Shown: piece by piece, positions 41,079 through 53,063 of the stretch
Layout: each line of letters opens with the position of its first letter
Position numbering within the stretch: position 1 is the first letter of the stretch
From: Gammaproteobacteria bacterium
GTDB taxonomy: Bacteria > Pseudomonadota > Gammaproteobacteria > Pseudomonadales > Halieaceae
DNA length: 64,000 bases
Reading direction: 5' to 3'
NCBI GenBank assembly: GCA_030427085.1
Contig: JAUHXH010000001.1
Location: forward strand, 434,001-498,000
Translations under genes and position numbers: made by a program
The notes under the pieces: generated by a model
Seen by the model: only the letters and a program-made list of their open reading frames with translations
Told to the model about the DNA's origin: nothing
Database searches by the model: none

Positions 41079-41107
41079 AAAAAGGCCGCTCTGGGAGCGG
41101 CCTTTTT
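41079..41107. terminator. Bidirectional terminator between SulP and gltA
   Basis: A 13-bp stem (AAAAAGGCCGCTC paired with GAGCGGCCTTTTT, 3-base loop) has T-tracts in both directions, and so serves both the SulP operon and the convergent gltA gene. Confidence 0.88.
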
Positions 41108-41130
41108 GTTTGTGCGGTGAGTGCTGAGGC

Positions 41131-42420
41131 TTAACGTTGGTCCAGCGGCACGAAGTCGCGCTGCGGGTGGCCAGTGTAGAGCTGGCGAGGGCGGCCGATG
41201 CGGTAGCTGCCACTGATCATCTCGTGCCAGTGTGCGATCCAGCCCACGGTGCGGCCCACGGCGAAGATCACCGTGAACATGCTGGTGGGGATGCCGATAG
41301 CCTTGAGGATGATGCCAGAGTAGAAGTCCACATTGGGGTAGAGCTTCTTCTCGATGAAGTAATCGTCTTCCAGGGCGATTTCTTCCAGGCGCTTGGCGAT
41401 GGCCAGCAGGGGGTCGTTTTCCAGACCCAGTTCCGCCAGTACTTCGTCGGCAGACTCTTTCATTACCTTGGCGCGCGGGTCGAAGTTCTTGTAGACCCGG
41501 TGGCCGAAGCCCATCAGGCGGAAGGGGTCGTTCTTGTCCTTGGCGCGGGCCACGAACTCGTCGATGCGTGATACATCGCCGATCTCTTCCAGCATTTCCA
41601 GTACGGCTTCGTTGGCGCCGCCGTGGGAGGGGCCCCACAGGGCCGCAATGCCAGCGGCGATACAGGCGAAGGGGTTGGCACCGGAGGAGCCCGCCAGGCG
41701 CACCGTGGAGGTGGAGGCGTTTTGCTCGTGGTCGGCGTGCAGCAGGAAGATGCGATCCATGGCCTTGGCCAGAACCGGGCTGATCTCGCTGGGCTCGCAG
41801 GGGTTGCCAAACATCATGTGCAGGAAGTTCTCCGAGTAGGAGAGGCTGTTGTCCGGGTACATGAAGGGCTGACCGATGGAGAACTTGTAGCTCATCGCCG
41901 CCAGTGTCGGCATTTTGGCGATCAGGCGGAAGGCCGCGACTTCGCGATGGCGCTCATCGGCGATTTCCAGCGAGTCGTGGTAGAAGGCAGACAGGGCACC
42001 GACCACACCACACATGATGGCCATGGGGTGGGCGTCGCGGCGGAAGCCGTTATAGAAGGTGCGAATCTGTTCGTGCACCATGGTGTGACGCTTGATCAGG
42101 CCGACGAATTCGTCTTTCTGGGCCTGGGTGGGCAGTTCTCCATAGAGCAAGAGGTAGCAGGTTTCGAGGTAGTCGGATTGTTCGGCGAGCTGGTCGATGG
42201 GGTAGCCGCGGTGGAGGAGTTGGCCTTTGCCGCCATCGATGAAAGTGATCTGGGATTCGCAGGCTGCGGTGGAAACGAATCCGGGGTCATAGGTAAACAT
42301 CCCTTTACCAGTCAGGCCGCCTACATCGACTACGTCGGGGCCCATAGTTCCGGAATAAATCGGCAGATCAATGCTCTCACCGGAACCATCAATAGAAAGG
42401 GTGGCTTTCTTGTCGCTCAT
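41131..42420 (-). CDS. gltA: Citrate synthase, type II
   Basis: GltA condenses acetyl-CoA and oxaloacetate. The 429-residue protein is the hexameric type II form with the N-terminal domain absent from short citrate synthases. Catalytic histidines are in [16 protein letters not shown] and [12 protein letters not shown], and the aspartate is in FDPRAK. The cysteine in [11 protein letters not shown] matches the residue linked to NADH inhibition in E. coli. It is divergent from sdhC across a 351-base control region and has its own strong promoter. Confidence 0.97.
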   Translation of the reverse strand: MSDKKATLSIDGSGESIDLPIYSGTMGPDVVDVGGLTGKGMFTYDPGFVSTAACESQITFIDGGKGQLLHRGYPIDQLAEQSDYLETCYLLLYGELPTQAQKDEFVGLIKRHTMVHEQIRTFYNGFRRDAHPMAIMCGVVGALSAFYHDSLEIADERHREVAAFRLIAKMPTLAAMSYKFSIGQPFMYPDNSLSYSENFLHMMFGNPCEPSEISPVLAKAMDRIFLLHADHEQNASTSTVRLAGSSGANPFACIAAGIAALWGPSHGGANEAVLEMLEEIGDVSRIDEFVARAKDKNDPFRLMGFGHRVYKNFDPRAKVMKESADEVLAELGLENDPLLAIAKRLEEIALEDDYFIEKKLYPNVDFYSGIILKAIGIPTSMFTVIFAVGRTVGWIAHWHEMISGSYRIGRPRQLYTGHPQRDFVPLDQR

Positions 42421-42455
42421 GAAGAATCCTACAGCTGAGTTGCGAAGGGACGCCC

Positions 42456-42483
42456 ACTATAGAGTCTCGGGTTTTTTTGTCAA
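42456..42483 (-). promoter_or_regulatory. Sigma-70 promoter of gltA
   Basis: On the minus strand a perfect -35 TTGACA (42483-42478) is 16 bp from TATAGT (42461-42456). Transcription would start near 42449, about 29 bases before the ATG. Confidence 0.8.
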
Positions 42484-42557
42484 TGAATCGGGAGCTATCG
42501 GCCCCTTATAGCCGCGATCGCCCAGCGAATGGCGTCGAACAACTTTTTGGGAGATCG

Positions 42558-42576
42558 CGGCAATTGGCGGCAATTG
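42558..42576. repeat. Tandem CGGCAATTG repeat between gltA and sdhC promoters
   Basis: CGGCAATTG occurs at 42558-42566 and again at 42568-42576, one helical turn apart, 41 bp upstream of the sdhC -35. It could be a regulator site. Confidence 0.4.
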
Positions 42577-42616
42577 TTCTGGACGGTAATATTGCCTGAC
42601 TGTCCCTGCCACCGGT

Positions 42617-42645
42617 TTGTAATTATCGCCCCAAGTCCTTATAAT
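42617..42645 (+). promoter_or_regulatory. Sigma-70 promoter of the sdh operon
   Basis: TTGTAA (42617-42622), 17 bp, and a perfect TATAAT (42640-42645). The transcript would begin near 42652, leaving a leader of about 120 bases before sdhC. Confidence 0.75.
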
Positions 42646-42771
42646 TTCGCGCGTTTTGCGAGCGCGGCAGGTGGACCGGTCCGTCCGATGCGCAGCCCGC
42701 CTCAAAATTCACCAGCACAGCAAGTTCGATTCATCACCCAGAGACGGGTGCTACTTATTGGTGCACAGATA

Positions 42772-43146
42772 GTGAAAGACAAGCGTCCAGTCAACCTCGA
42801 CATCGGGTCCATGCGTCTCCCCCTGACCGCATGGGCTTCCATCACGCATCGCGCCTCCGGCGTTTTCCTCTTCTTTGCCGTCGGCATCCTTATCTGGATG
42901 CTCGACATGAGCCTGTCCGGCCCCGAGAGCTTTGAAGCCCTGAAAGAGTGTCTTACCTCGCCGCTGGCGAAGTTTGTGCTCTGGGCCATCCTCGCCGGAT
43001 TGATCTACCACACAGTTGCGGGCATCAAGCACCTCGTGATGGATATGGGCATTGGCGAAAGTTTTGAAGGCGGCACTATGGGTGCTCGCCTGGTGATCGC
43101 AGTATCGGCGATCCTCATCGTATTGGCGGGAGTATGGATATGGTAA
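42772..43146 (+). CDS. sdhC: Succinate dehydrogenase cytochrome b556 subunit SdhC
   Basis: SdhC is one of two membrane anchors of complex II; it binds haem b and quinone. The 124-residue protein has three TM helices, the N-terminal phrase KDKRPVNLDIGSMRLP, the SITHRASGV motif for quinone binding and the haem-ligand histidine in HTVAGIKHLVMD. The GTG at 42772 gives the normal family N-terminus; a GTG at 42748 is possible. It overlaps sdhD by 7 bases. Confidence 0.93.
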   Translation: MKDKRPVNLDIGSMRLPLTAWASITHRASGVFLFFAVGILIWMLDMSLSGPESFEALKECLTSPLAKFVLWAILAGLIYHTVAGIKHLVMDMGIGESFEGGTMGARLVIAVSAILIVLAGVWIW

Positions 43147-43505
43147 CGGCAGTCACCAGCATGGGCCGTTCCGGCCTCTACGATTGGCTGATGCAGCGGG
43201 TCACGGCGGTAGTGCTGCTGGCCTACACGCTTTGCCTCGGTGCTTTCTTTGTCTTCAACAGTGATGTCACCTACCTGCAGTGGCAGGAACTGATGAGCCG
43301 CACGCCGATGAAAATCTTCAGCCTGCTGGCGCTGATTTCCCTGGGCATTCACGCCTGGGTGGGTTTGTGGTCGGTTTTCACCGACTATCTTACCGAGCGC
43401 CTGATGGGTACCAAGGGCAATGTCATGCGCCTTATTTTGCAGGTGCTGTGCGGTCTGGTGATGTTTGTCTACTTGATCTGGGGCATCCAGATCCTCTGGG
43501 GTTAA
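43140..43505 (+). CDS. sdhD: Succinate dehydrogenase membrane anchor SdhD
   Basis: SdhD is the second complex II anchor. The protein has three TM helices, an N-terminal SGLYDWLMQRVTAVVLL typical of the family, and the histidine in SLGIHAWVGLWSVFTDYL. ATG 43140 gives MVTAVTSMGRSG, which matches other SdhD N-termini (121 residues); an ATG two codons earlier (43134) is the alternative. Confidence 0.92.
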   Translation: MVTAVTSMGRSGLYDWLMQRVTAVVLLAYTLCLGAFFVFNSDVTYLQWQELMSRTPMKIFSLLALISLGIHAWVGLWSVFTDYLTERLMGTKGNVMRLILQVLCGLVMFVYLIWGIQILWG

Positions 43506-43511
43506 GGTCTT

Positions 43512-45284
43512 ATGTCAGCAATGCGAACTATTTCATTTGATGGCGTCATCGTCGGCGGCGGCGGTGCGGGTATGCGCGCAGCCCTGCAACTGGCGCAATC
43601 CGGCTACAAGACTGCGGTAATCACCAAGGTGTTTCCAACCCGCTCTCACACCGTGTCGGCACAGGGCGGTATCACCTGTGCGATTGCCAGTGACGACCCT
43701 CAGGACGACTGGCGCTGGCACATGTACGACACCGTGAAGGGTTCCGATTACATCGGTGACCAGGATGCCATCGAGTACATGTGCTCCGTGGGGCCCGAGG
43801 CGGTGTTCGAACTGGAACACATGGGCCTGCCGTTCTCCCGCACGGAAGAGGGCCGGATCTACCAGCGCCCCTTCGGCGGACAGTCCAAGAATTTCGGTGA
43901 GGGCGGCCAGGCGGCCCGTACCTGCGCCGCGGCCGACCGCACCGGCCACGCTCTGCTGCACACGCTGTATCAGGGCAACATGAAGAACAACACCGTATTC
44001 TTCAATGAGTGGTACGCCACTGATATCGTGAAGAATCAGGACGGCGCCGTGGTCGGCGTGATTGCCATCTGCATGGAAACCGGCGAAACCGTCTACGTGA
44101 AATCCAAGGCCACTGTCTTCGCTACCGGCGGGGCAGGGCGCATCTACGCCTCTACCACCAACGCCCACATCAATACCGGCGACGGTGTTGGCATGGCGCT
44201 GCGCGCGGGCTTCCCGGTGCAGGACATCGAAATGTGGCAGTTCCACCCCACCGGTATTGCCGGTGCCGGTGTGCTGGTAACAGAAGGCTGCCGCGGTGAA
44301 GGCGGTTACCTGATCAATAAGGACGGCGAGCGCTTTATGGAGCGTTACGCCCCCAACGCCAAGGACCTTGCCAGCCGCGATGTGGTAGCGCGTTCGATGG
44401 TGCTGGAAATCATCGAAGGCCGCGGTTGTGGCCCCGAGGGTGACCACGTTTACCTGAAGCTCGATCATCTGGGTGAGGAAGTGCTGGAGTCCCGCCTGCC
44501 GGGTATCTGCGAACTGTCTCGCACCTTCGCTCACGCCGACCCGGTGAAAGAGCCGGTACCGGTGGTGCCCACCTGTCACTACATGATGGGCGGTATCCCC
44601 ACTAACGTGCACGGTCAGGCACTGACCGTAGACGCCAACGGCAACGACCAGATCATCCCCGGCCTTTACGCATGTGGTGAGGTGGCCTGCGTGTCTGTAC
44701 ACGGCGCCAACCGCCTGGGCGGCAACTCGCTGCTGGATCTGGTGGTGTTTGGTCGCGCTTCCGGCCTGTTCATCGAAAACGCCCTGCGCGAAGGTGTCGA
44801 AATGCGCGACGCCAGCGACAGCGATGTCGAGCAGGCCATGTCACGCCTGGACAAGCTCAACAACTCCACCGGCGGCGAAAAAGTGGCCGATCTGCGCAAA
44901 GAACTGCAGAACGTCATGCAGAACCACTTCGGTGTATTCCGCAACGGCGAGTTCATGCAGGAAGGCATCAAGAAGCTGGGCGACCTGCGCGACCGGATCG
45001 AAAATGCCGAACTCGCGGACAAGAGCGCTGCCTTCAATACTGCGCGTATCGAGGCACTGGAACTGCACAACCTGTTCGAAGTGGCCGAAGCGACCGCCAT
45101 TACCGCGGAAGAGCGCAAGGAAAGCCGCGGTGCACATGCCCGCGAAGACTTCCAGGATCGCGACGACGAAAATTGGCTGTGCCACTCCATGTACTACCCC
45201 GGCGAGAAGCGGGTAGGCAAGCGTGCGGTTAACTTTGAACCGAAAACAGTCGACACATTCCAACCGAAGGCGCGGACTTACTAA
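43512..45284 (+). CDS. sdhA: Succinate dehydrogenase flavoprotein SdhA
   Basis: SdhA oxidises succinate to fumarate. The 590-residue protein has the FAD loop [10 protein letters not shown], the histidine that carries covalent FAD (H46 in SHTVSAQGG), the catalytic region [21 protein letters not shown] and the C-terminal RSMYYPGEK-type motif ([13 protein letters not shown]). It starts 6 bases after sdhD. Confidence 0.97.
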   Translation: MSAMRTISFDGVIVGGGGAGMRAALQLAQSGYKTAVITKVFPTRSHTVSAQGGITCAIASDDPQDDWRWHMYDTVKGSDYIGDQDAIEYMCSVGPEAVFELEHMGLPFSRTEEGRIYQRPFGGQSKNFGEGGQAARTCAAADRTGHALLHTLYQGNMKNNTVFFNEWYATDIVKNQDGAVVGVIAICMETGETVYVKSKATVFATGGAGRIYASTTNAHINTGDGVGMALRAGFPVQDIEMWQFHPTGIAGAGVLVTEGCRGEGGYLINKDGERFMERYAPNAKDLASRDVVARSMVLEIIEGRGCGPEGDHVYLKLDHLGEEVLESRLPGICELSRTFAHADPVKEPVPVVPTCHYMMGGIPTNVHGQALTVDANGNDQIIPGLYACGEVACVSVHGANRLGGNSLLDLVVFGRASGLFIENALREGVEMRDASDSDVEQAMSRLDKLNNSTGGEKVADLRKELQNVMQNHFGVFRNGEFMQEGIKKLGDLRDRIENAELADKSAAFNTARIEALELHNLFEVAEATAITAEERKESRGAHAREDFQDRDDENWLCHSMYYPGEKRVGKRAVNFEPKTVDTFQPKARTY

Positions 45285-45298
45285 GGGGCACTGCGAAC

Positions 45299-46003
45299 AT
45301 GTTGCAAGTCAGTATCTATCGTTACAACCCGGACACCGACGCCGAACCTTACATGCAAGAGGTGGAAGTGGACACCGGCGGCAAAGACCTCATGGTGCTC
45401 GACGTCCTCGAATTGCTGAAAGGCCAGGATCCGACCCTGGCTTACCGCCGCTCCTGCCGTGAAGGCGTTTGCGGTTCCGACGGAATGAATATGAACGGTA
45501 AAAACGGGCTGGCCTGCATCATGCCCCTGTCTGAAACCGTCAAAGGCAACAAGCTGGTGCTGCGTCCGCTGCCCGGTTTGCCTGTGATCCGCGATCTCGT
45601 CGTGGACATGAGCATGTTTTATGCTCAGTACGAAAAAGTACAACCCTACCTGCAGAACGATACCCCCGCGCCCGCCATTGAACGTCTGCAGTCGCCCGAA
45701 GACCGGGAGAAGCTGGATGGACTCTATGAGTGCATCCTCTGTGCCTGTTGTTCTACCAGCTGCCCGAGCTTCTGGTGGAACCCGGATCGCTTTATCGGTC
45801 CAGCCGGCCTGCTTCAGTCCTACCGATTCCTCGCCGACAGTCGCGACACAGCGACAGAGGAACGCCTGGCCCGGTTGGATGACCCCTTCAGCGTTTTCCG
45901 CTGTCACGGCATCCAGAACTGTGTGAATGTGTGCCCCAAGGGTTTGAACCCGACGAAGGCAATCGGGCACATTCGCAACATGTTATTGTCGCGCGCGACT
46001 TAA
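45299..46003 (+). CDS. sdhB: Succinate dehydrogenase iron-sulfur subunit SdhB
   Basis: SdhB passes electrons from FAD to quinone. The 234-residue protein has the 2Fe-2S cysteines (SCREGVCGSDGMNMNG and GLAC), the 4Fe-4S motif CILCACC and the 3Fe-4S region CHGIQNCVNVCPKGLNP. It is followed by 200 bases before sucA, the widest gap in this operon. Confidence 0.97.
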   Translation: MLQVSIYRYNPDTDAEPYMQEVEVDTGGKDLMVLDVLELLKGQDPTLAYRRSCREGVCGSDGMNMNGKNGLACIMPLSETVKGNKLVLRPLPGLPVIRDLVVDMSMFYAQYEKVQPYLQNDTPAPAIERLQSPEDREKLDGLYECILCACCSTSCPSFWWNPDRFIGPAGLLQSYRFLADSRDTATEERLARLDDPFSVFRCHGIQNCVNVCPKGLNPTKAIGHIRNMLLSRAT

Positions 46004-46133
46004 CATTAAGTATCCATCATAAGGCATTGAATTTAATGAATTATGGTGGCGACATTGCTGTTTGGCCAACAGCCGCAGTCGACACGGGACTGGACGGTTC
46101 CTGCTGCTGTGTCTAAGTACGATTAACATGCGC

Positions 46134-46152
46134 GCCGGGCACGGTGCCCGGC
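46134..46152. repeat. GC-rich inverted repeat upstream of sucA
   Basis: GCCGGGCAC and GTGCCCGGC flank a single G. It lies in the sdhB-sucA gap, 51 bases before the sucA start, with no T-tract. It may affect mRNA folding or processing, or be a dyad for a DNA-binding protein. Confidence 0.5.
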
Positions 46153-46203
46153 ATGATGAACTACGGTGCGCCGCCAGGGCGTGCCCCGAACCCGGACGGA
46201 CGG

Positions 46204-49053
46204 ATGCAAGACAACACTATGGAGCTTCTGTGGCGCAGTTCCCACATAGCGGGGGGGAATGCTACCTATGTTGAAGATCTCTACGAGTCCTACCTGACTG
46301 ACCCCAATACGGTACCCGAACAATGGCGCAACTATTTCGATGGTTTGCCGCGCGTTGAATCGGATACAACCCTGGGTCAGGACATTCCCCACTCAACCGT
46401 ACGCGACCATTTTGCCCAGATCAGCAAGATGCGGGTGCGCACCGAGGCCACAGTCCAGCAGGACTCCCAGGCCACGGAGCACGAGCGCAAGCAGGTTCGC
46501 GTGGTACAGCTTATTTCCGCCTACCGCCAGCGCGGTCACCAGAAGGCTCAGCTCGATCCGCTGGGGCTGAAGGTGCGCGACAAGGTGCCGGATCTGGACC
46601 TCAAGTTCCACCAGCTCTCTGAAGCCGACTACGACACCGTATTCCAGACGGGCTCCATGTACATCGGCAAGGCCGATGCCAGCCTCGGCGAAATCGTGCA
46701 CGCCCTGGAGCAGACCTACTGCCACACCATCGGCGCCGAGTTCATGCACATCGTGGACACCGAGCAGCGGCACTGGATCATGCAGCGCATGGAAAGCGTG
46801 CGTTCCGCCCCGGACTTCGGCACGGAAATACAGACCACGCTACTGCGCCGCCTGATCAAGGCTGAGGGCCTGGAAAAATCCCTGGGCTCCAAGTACCCCG
46901 GTACCAAGCGTTTCGGTCTGGAGGGCGGTGAGAGCCTGATTCCCATGCTGTCCGAGATGGTGCAGCGTTCCGGCTCCTACTTCGCCAAGGAAATCGTGAT
47001 CGGCATGGCCCACCGCGGCCGTCTGAACGTGCTGGTGAATATCTTCGGCAAGAACCCCGCCGACCTGTTTGATGAGTTCGAGGGCAAGACCCGCTTCGAT
47101 ACCTCGGGCGACGTGAAATACCACCAGGGCTTCTCGTCCAACATCATGACTCCCGGCGGCGAAGTTCACATGGCGCTGGCCTTCAACCCCTCCCACCTGG
47201 AAATTGTATCGCCGGTGGTAGAGGGTTCCGTGCGGGCACGCCAGGATCGCCGTGAAGACACTACCGGAAATCTGGTGGTGCCCATCGTGATTCACGGCGA
47301 TGCCGCCTTTGCGGGGCAGGGCGTGGTGATGGAAACCTTCCAGATGTCCCAGACCCGGGGCTACAAGACTGGCGGGACCATCCATATCGTGCTGAACAAC
47401 CAGGTAGGCTTCACCACCAGCCTGCGTGAAGATGCCCGCTCCACCGAGTATTGCACTGACGTGGCAAAAATGGTGCAGGCACCAATTTTCCACGTTAACG
47501 CTGACGACCCGGAAGCGGTGTTGTTCGTGACCCAACTGGCCGTGGACTTCCGCAACGAATTCCACCGCGACGTGGTGATCGACCTGGTTTGTTATCGCCG
47601 CCGCGGCCACAACGAGGCCGACGAGCCTTCAGTGACCCAGCCGCTGATGTACAGCCAGATTCGCCAGCAGAAAACGACTCGCGAATTGTATGCCGCGCGC
47701 TTGATCGAGAAGGGCGTGATCACCGCCGAGGAAGAGCAGTTCCTGATGGATGGTTACCGCGAGTCGCTGGACCGCGGAGAGCCGCTGGTGAGCTCGCTGG
47801 TGCGCGAACCCAATAAAGAGCTGTTCGTTGACTGGTCGCCTTACCTGGGTCATGAGTGGACCCTGCAAAGCGATACCCGCATGGACCTGGCCGAATTGCA
47901 GCGCCTGGCCCAGCACGCCAACCAGCCGCCGGAAAACCTGCCGTTGCAGCGCCAGGTCAACAAAATCCTGGAAGACCGCCGCAAGATGGCCGCCGGTGCG
48001 ATGCCGATCAACTGGGGCTTCGCCGAAACTCTGGCCTACGCCACGCTGCTGGACGCTGGCCATCCAGTACGCCTGACCGGTCAGGACGTGGGTCGTGGCA
48101 CTTTCTCCCACCGCCACGCGGTACTGCACAACCAGAAAGAAGAGAGCTGCTATATCCCGCTGCAGCACGTGTCCGACGATCAGGCTGAATTCGATATTTA
48201 CGATTCGCTGCTGTCGGAAGAAGCGGTGCTCGCTTTCGAATACGGCTACGCCACCACCAACCCCATGGGTCTGGTGATCTGGGAAGCTCAGTTTGGTGAC
48301 TTCGCCAATGGCGCCCAGGTGGTAATCGACCAGTTCATTACCAGCGGTGAGCACAAGTGGCAGCGCCTGTGTGGCCTGACCATGCTGCTGCCTCACGGCT
48401 ACGAAGGGCAGGGTCCGGAGCACTCTTCCGCGCGTCTGGAACGCTTCCTGCAGTTGTGCGCCGAGCACAATATTCAGGTCTGCGTGCCCACTACGCCCGC
48501 GCAGGTGTTCCACATGCTGCGTCGCCAGGCCATTCGCCCGCTGCGCAAGCCGCTGGTGGTGATGTCACCGAAGAGCCTGCTGCGCCACAAGGAAGCCACT
48601 TCAACGCTGGAAGAGTTGGCCGACGGTCACTTCTACAACGTACTGGACGACGGTGATGTGGCAGACAAGAGCCAGATCAAGCGCCTGATCCTGTGCAGTG
48701 GCAAGGTGTTCTACGATCTGCGCGCTGCACGACGCGAGCGCGAGATGGACGATGTGGCCATCGTGCGACTGGAGCAACTCTATCCCTTCCCGGAAGCGGA
48801 GTTGTTGCAGGTGCTGCGCGGTTACACCGGCCTGAAGGACGCCATCTGGTGTCAGGAAGAGCCCATGAACCAGGGCGCCTGGTACGCCAGCCAGCACCAT
48901 ATGCGGCGCGTACTGTTCCAGCACGATCAGAGTATTTACCTGCGCTATGTGGGTCGTGAAGCATCCGCCGCTCCGGCAGCGGGTTATATGGCCCTGCACA
49001 TGCAGCAGCAAGACGCATTTATCAACGAGGCACTGGCGCCGGTCCAGCCCTAG
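46204..49053 (+). CDS. sucA: 2-oxoglutarate dehydrogenase E1 component SucA
   Basis: SucA decarboxylates 2-oxoglutarate with TPP in the TCA cycle. The protein has the N-terminal segment that binds E2 (MELLWRSSHIAGGNATYVEDLYESYL, split here only by length limits in reading), the TPP/active-site block GMAHRGRLNVLVN, and the C-terminal EEPMNQGAWYASQHH. ATG 46204 gives 949 residues and the family-typical start MQDNTMELLW. The frame is open to GTG 46144, but that extension covers an inverted repeat and has no counterpart in relatives. Confidence 0.95.
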   Translation: MQDNTMELLWRSSHIAGGNATYVEDLYESYLTDPNTVPEQWRNYFDGLPRVESDTTLGQDIPHSTVRDHFAQISKMRVRTEATVQQDSQATEHERKQVRVVQLISAYRQRGHQKAQLDPLGLKVRDKVPDLDLKFHQLSEADYDTVFQTGSMYIGKADASLGEIVHALEQTYCHTIGAEFMHIVDTEQRHWIMQRMESVRSAPDFGTEIQTTLLRRLIKAEGLEKSLGSKYPGTKRFGLEGGESLIPMLSEMVQRSGSYFAKEIVIGMAHRGRLNVLVNIFGKNPADLFDEFEGKTRFDTSGDVKYHQGFSSNIMTPGGEVHMALAFNPSHLEIVSPVVEGSVRARQDRREDTTGNLVVPIVIHGDAAFAGQGVVMETFQMSQTRGYKTGGTIHIVLNNQVGFTTSLREDARSTEYCTDVAKMVQAPIFHVNADDPEAVLFVTQLAVDFRNEFHRDVVIDLVCYRRRGHNEADEPSVTQPLMYSQIRQQKTTRELYAARLIEKGVITAEEEQFLMDGYRESLDRGEPLVSSLVREPNKELFVDWSPYLGHEWTLQSDTRMDLAELQRLAQHANQPPENLPLQRQVNKILEDRRKMAAGAMPINWGFAETLAYATLLDAGHPVRLTGQDVGRGTFSHRHAVLHNQKEESCYIPLQHVSDDQAEFDIYDSLLSEEAVLAFEYGYATTNPMGLVIWEAQFGDFANGAQVVIDQFITSGEHKWQRLCGLTMLLPHGYEGQGPEHSSARLERFLQLCAEHNIQVCVPTTPAQVFHMLRRQAIRPLRKPLVVMSPKSLLRHKEATSTLEELADGHFYNVLDDGDVADKSQIKRLILCSGKVFYDLRAARREREMDDVAIVRLEQLYPFPEAELLQVLRGYTGLKDAIWCQEEPMNQGAWYASQHHMRRVLFQHDQSIYLRYVGREASAAPAAGYMALHMQQQDAFINEALAPVQP

Positions 49054-49088
49054 GCGGCGTTCCGGCTCAACAAGGGAAGTAAGTAGAG

Positions 49089-50303
49089 ATGGCATACGAA
49101 ATCAAGGCTCCGGCGTTTCCTGAATCTGTGGCAGATGGCGAAGTCGCCGCGTGGCACAAGCAGGAAGGCGAGGCAGTAGCACGCGACGAACTGTTGGTGG
49201 AGATCGAAACTGACAAGGTAGTGATGGAAGTGGTGGCACCGGTGGACGGTGTCCTGACCAGCATCAAGGCGCCGGAAGGCACTACCATCGAAAGCGAACA
49301 ACTGCTGGCTACGCTGGAGGAAGGCGCTGCTGCCAGCGCCGCGCCGACAGCAGCGGCAGCGCCGGCTGCGGAATCATCCGAAGCCGCACCGGCGGCCGCC
49401 GATGTACAGATGGGCCCTGCAGCCCGCCAGTTGATCGAAGAGCACGGCCTGGACCCCGCAAAGATTGGCGGTAGCGGCAAGAACGGCCGCATTACCAAAG
49501 AAGATATTCTGAAGCACCTGAAAGAAGCACCCGCTGAGAGTGCAGCGCCTGCACCGGCTGCCGCGGCTCCGGCGGCACCTGCGGCAGCGCCATCCGGCGA
49601 GCGCGTTGAAAAGCGTGTGCCGATGACGCGCATCCGCGCACGTATCGCTGAGCGCCTGCTCAATGCCAGCCAGGAAACGGCGATGTTGACCACCTTTAAC
49701 GAGGTCAATATGGCACCGGTGATGGCCCTGCGTAGCAAATACAAAGACCAGTTCGAGAAAACCCACAACGGCACTCGTCTGGGTTTCATGGGCTTCTTCG
49801 TTAAAGCTGCCTGTGAGGCGCTGAAGCGCTTCCCCGAGGTCAATGCCTCCATCGACGGCAATGACGTGGTCTACCACGGCTATCAGGACATTGGTGTGGC
49901 CGTATCCACCGAAACCGGTCTGGTAGTTCCCGTATTGCGCGACGCAGACTTCATGAGCCTGGCCGATGTTGAGGCGAGTATCCGTGACCTGGGCCTGCGT
50001 GCACGAGATAACAAGCTGACCATCGAAGATATGACCGGCGGCACCTTCACGGTGACCAACGGCGGCGTGTTCGGCTCCCTGATGTCTACACCGATCCTGA
50101 ACCCGCCCCAGACCGGCATTCTCGGTATGCACAAAATCCAGGAACGCCCGATGGCGGTTAATGGTGAAGTGGTAATCCTGCCGATGATGTATCTGGCCCT
50201 GTCCTACGACCACCGACTGATCGACGGTAAAACCGCGGTGCAGTTCCTGGTGGCCATTAAGGACCTGATCGAAGATCCGGCGCGTATTCTGCTACAACTG
50301 TAA
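49089..50303 (+). CDS. sucB: Dihydrolipoamide succinyltransferase SucB (E2)
   Basis: SucB transfers the succinyl group to CoA. The 404-residue protein has one lipoyl domain (1-75, lipoylated K43 in [11 protein letters not shown]), an alanine/proline linker, a peripheral subunit-binding domain (about 100-140, with [14 protein letters not shown]), a second alanine-rich linker and the catalytic domain (about 170-404) ending in [13 protein letters not shown]. It follows sucA by 35 bases. Confidence 0.97.
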   Translation: MAYEIKAPAFPESVADGEVAAWHKQEGEAVARDELLVEIETDKVVMEVVAPVDGVLTSIKAPEGTTIESEQLLATLEEGAAASAAPTAAAAPAAESSEAAPAAADVQMGPAARQLIEEHGLDPAKIGGSGKNGRITKEDILKHLKEAPAESAAPAPAAAAPAAPAAAPSGERVEKRVPMTRIRARIAERLLNASQETAMLTTFNEVNMAPVMALRSKYKDQFEKTHNGTRLGFMGFFVKAACEALKRFPEVNASIDGNDVVYHGYQDIGVAVSTETGLVVPVLRDADFMSLADVEASIRDLGLRARDNKLTIEDMTGGTFTVTNGGVFGSLMSTPILNPPQTGILGMHKIQERPMAVNGEVVILPMMYLALSYDHRLIDGKTAVQFLVAIKDLIEDPARILLQL

Positions 50304-50330
50304 GTAGTACGCGCCCTAACCAAATACTGA

Positions 50331-51782
<1,452 letters not shown>

Positions 51783-51841
51783 TTCCAATCGGGTTACAGC
51801 GCTCGCAAAGCATTCGCACATAACAACATAACAGCGTTGGG

Positions 51842-51860
51842 GGCGGCACGCCGTGCCGCC
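51842..51860. repeat. GC-rich inverted repeat upstream of sucC
   Basis: GGCGGCACG and CGTGCCGCC flank one C, 33 bases before the sucC ATG in the 111-base lpd-sucC gap. It has the same design as the repeat before sucA (9-base arms, one central base) but a different sequence. Confidence 0.5.
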
Positions 51861-51893
51861 AAAGAGACTTAAAAACGAAGACGGAACAGTGAC

Positions 51894-53063
51894 ATGAACC
51901 TTCACGAGTATCAGGGCAAGCAACTGTTTGCCGAGTACGGTCTGCCGGTCTCCAAAGGCCACGCCGTGGACACCGCAGAGGCAGCGGCAGCCGCAGCCGA
52001 CATGATCGGCGGTGACATGTGGGTAGTAAAAGCCCAGGTGCACGCCGGCGGACGCGGCAAGGCAGGCGGCGTAAAGCTGGTCAAAACCAAAGACGAGATC
52101 CGCGAATTCGCCAAACAGTGGCTGGGTAAAAACCTGGTGACCTACCAGACTGATGAAAACGGCCAGCCGGTCAGCAAGATTCTGGTGGAAGCCTGCACCG
52201 ATATCGCTGAAGAGCTTTACCTGGGTGCGGTGGTGGATCGCTCCACCCGTCGTATCGTTTTCATGGCCTCCACCGAAGGTGGTGTTGAAATCGAGAAAGT
52301 GGCTGAGGAAACTCCCGAGAAAATCCTGCGTGCCACCATCGATCCGCTGGTGGGCGCACAGCCTTACCAGGGCCGTGAACTGGCCTTCAAACTGGGCCTG
52401 AAAGGCGACCAGATCAAGCAGTTCGTGAAGATCTTCCTGGGTCTGGCGCAACTGTTCGAAGACAAGGACCTGGCGCTGATCGAAATCAACCCGCTGGTGA
52501 TCACCGATGAGGGCAACCTGCACTGTCTGGACGCCAAACTTGGTGTGGACGGCAACGCCCTGTACCGCCAGCCGGCCCTGCGTGAAATGGCTGACCCCAG
52601 CCAGGAAGACGAGCGCGAAGCGCACGCGGCCCAATGGGAGCTGAACTACGTGGCCCTGGATGGCAACATTGGTTGCATGGTGAACGGTGCTGGCCTGGCC
52701 ATGGGCACCATGGACATCGTCAAGCTGCACGGCGGTGCACCGGCCAACTTCCTCGACGTGGGCGGCGGCGCCACCAAAGAGCGCGTTACCGAAGCCTTCA
52801 AAATCATCCTTTCCGATGAAAATGTGGCCGCGGTTCTGGTCAACATCTTCGGCGGCATTGTCCGTTGTGACCTGATCGCCGAGGGCGTAATCGGCGCGGT
52901 GGAAGAAGTGGGCGTAAAAGTGCCCGTGGTAGTGCGCCTGGAAGGTAACAACGCAGAGCTGGGCCAGAAAGTCCTGGCCGACAGCGGACTGAACATCATT
53001 GCTGCCACCAGCCTTACAGATGCTGCTCAGCAGGCAGTTAAAGCAGCGGGAGGTGCGGCGTAA
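51894..53063 (+). CDS. sucC: Succinyl-CoA synthetase beta subunit SucC
   Basis: SucC forms ATP or GTP from succinyl-CoA with SucD. The 389-residue protein has an ATP-grasp N-terminal half ([19 protein letters not shown] at the start; [17 protein letters not shown]) and a C-terminal flavodoxin-like half with [15 protein letters not shown] and [10 protein letters not shown]. The stop overlaps the sucD start (TAATG). Confidence 0.97.
   Translation: MNLHEYQGKQLFAEYGLPVSKGHAVDTAEAAAAAADMIGGDMWVVKAQVHAGGRGKAGGVKLVKTKDEIREFAKQWLGKNLVTYQTDENGQPVSKILVEACTDIAEELYLGAVVDRSTRRIVFMASTEGGVEIEKVAEETPEKILRATIDPLVGAQPYQGRELAFKLGLKGDQIKQFVKIFLGLAQLFEDKDLALIEINPLVITDEGNLHCLDAKLGVDGNALYRQPALREMADPSQEDEREAHAAQWELNYVALDGNIGCMVNGAGLAMGTMDIVKLHGGAPANFLDVGGGATKERVTEAFKIILSDENVAAVLVNIFGGIVRCDLIAEGVIGAVEEVGVKVPVVVRLEGNNAELGQKVLADSGLNIIAATSLTDAAQQAVKAAGGAA

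Larger units (their letters stand above)
42421..42771. other. 351-base divergent control region between gltA and sdhC
   Basis: This non-coding stretch holds a gltA promoter (minus), an sdhC promoter (plus), and a tandem CGGCAATTG repeat between them. The frame of sdhC stays open upstream for 81 codons, but that part has no family similarity and would run through the promoter. No RNA gene is seen. Confidence 0.7.

Noticed and set aside
43533-44702. Open frame of 389 codons antisense to sdhA
   Set aside because: sdhA is unambiguous, and the antisense product is histidine- and glycine-rich with no domain.
46036-46116. 26-codon frame (MNYGGDIAVW start, ending CCCV) in the sdhB-sucA gap
   Set aside because: No ribosome-binding site precedes it and I recognise no counterpart. 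The MNYG start resembles the spurious upstream extension of sucA (MMNYG) but this is too short to be evidence.
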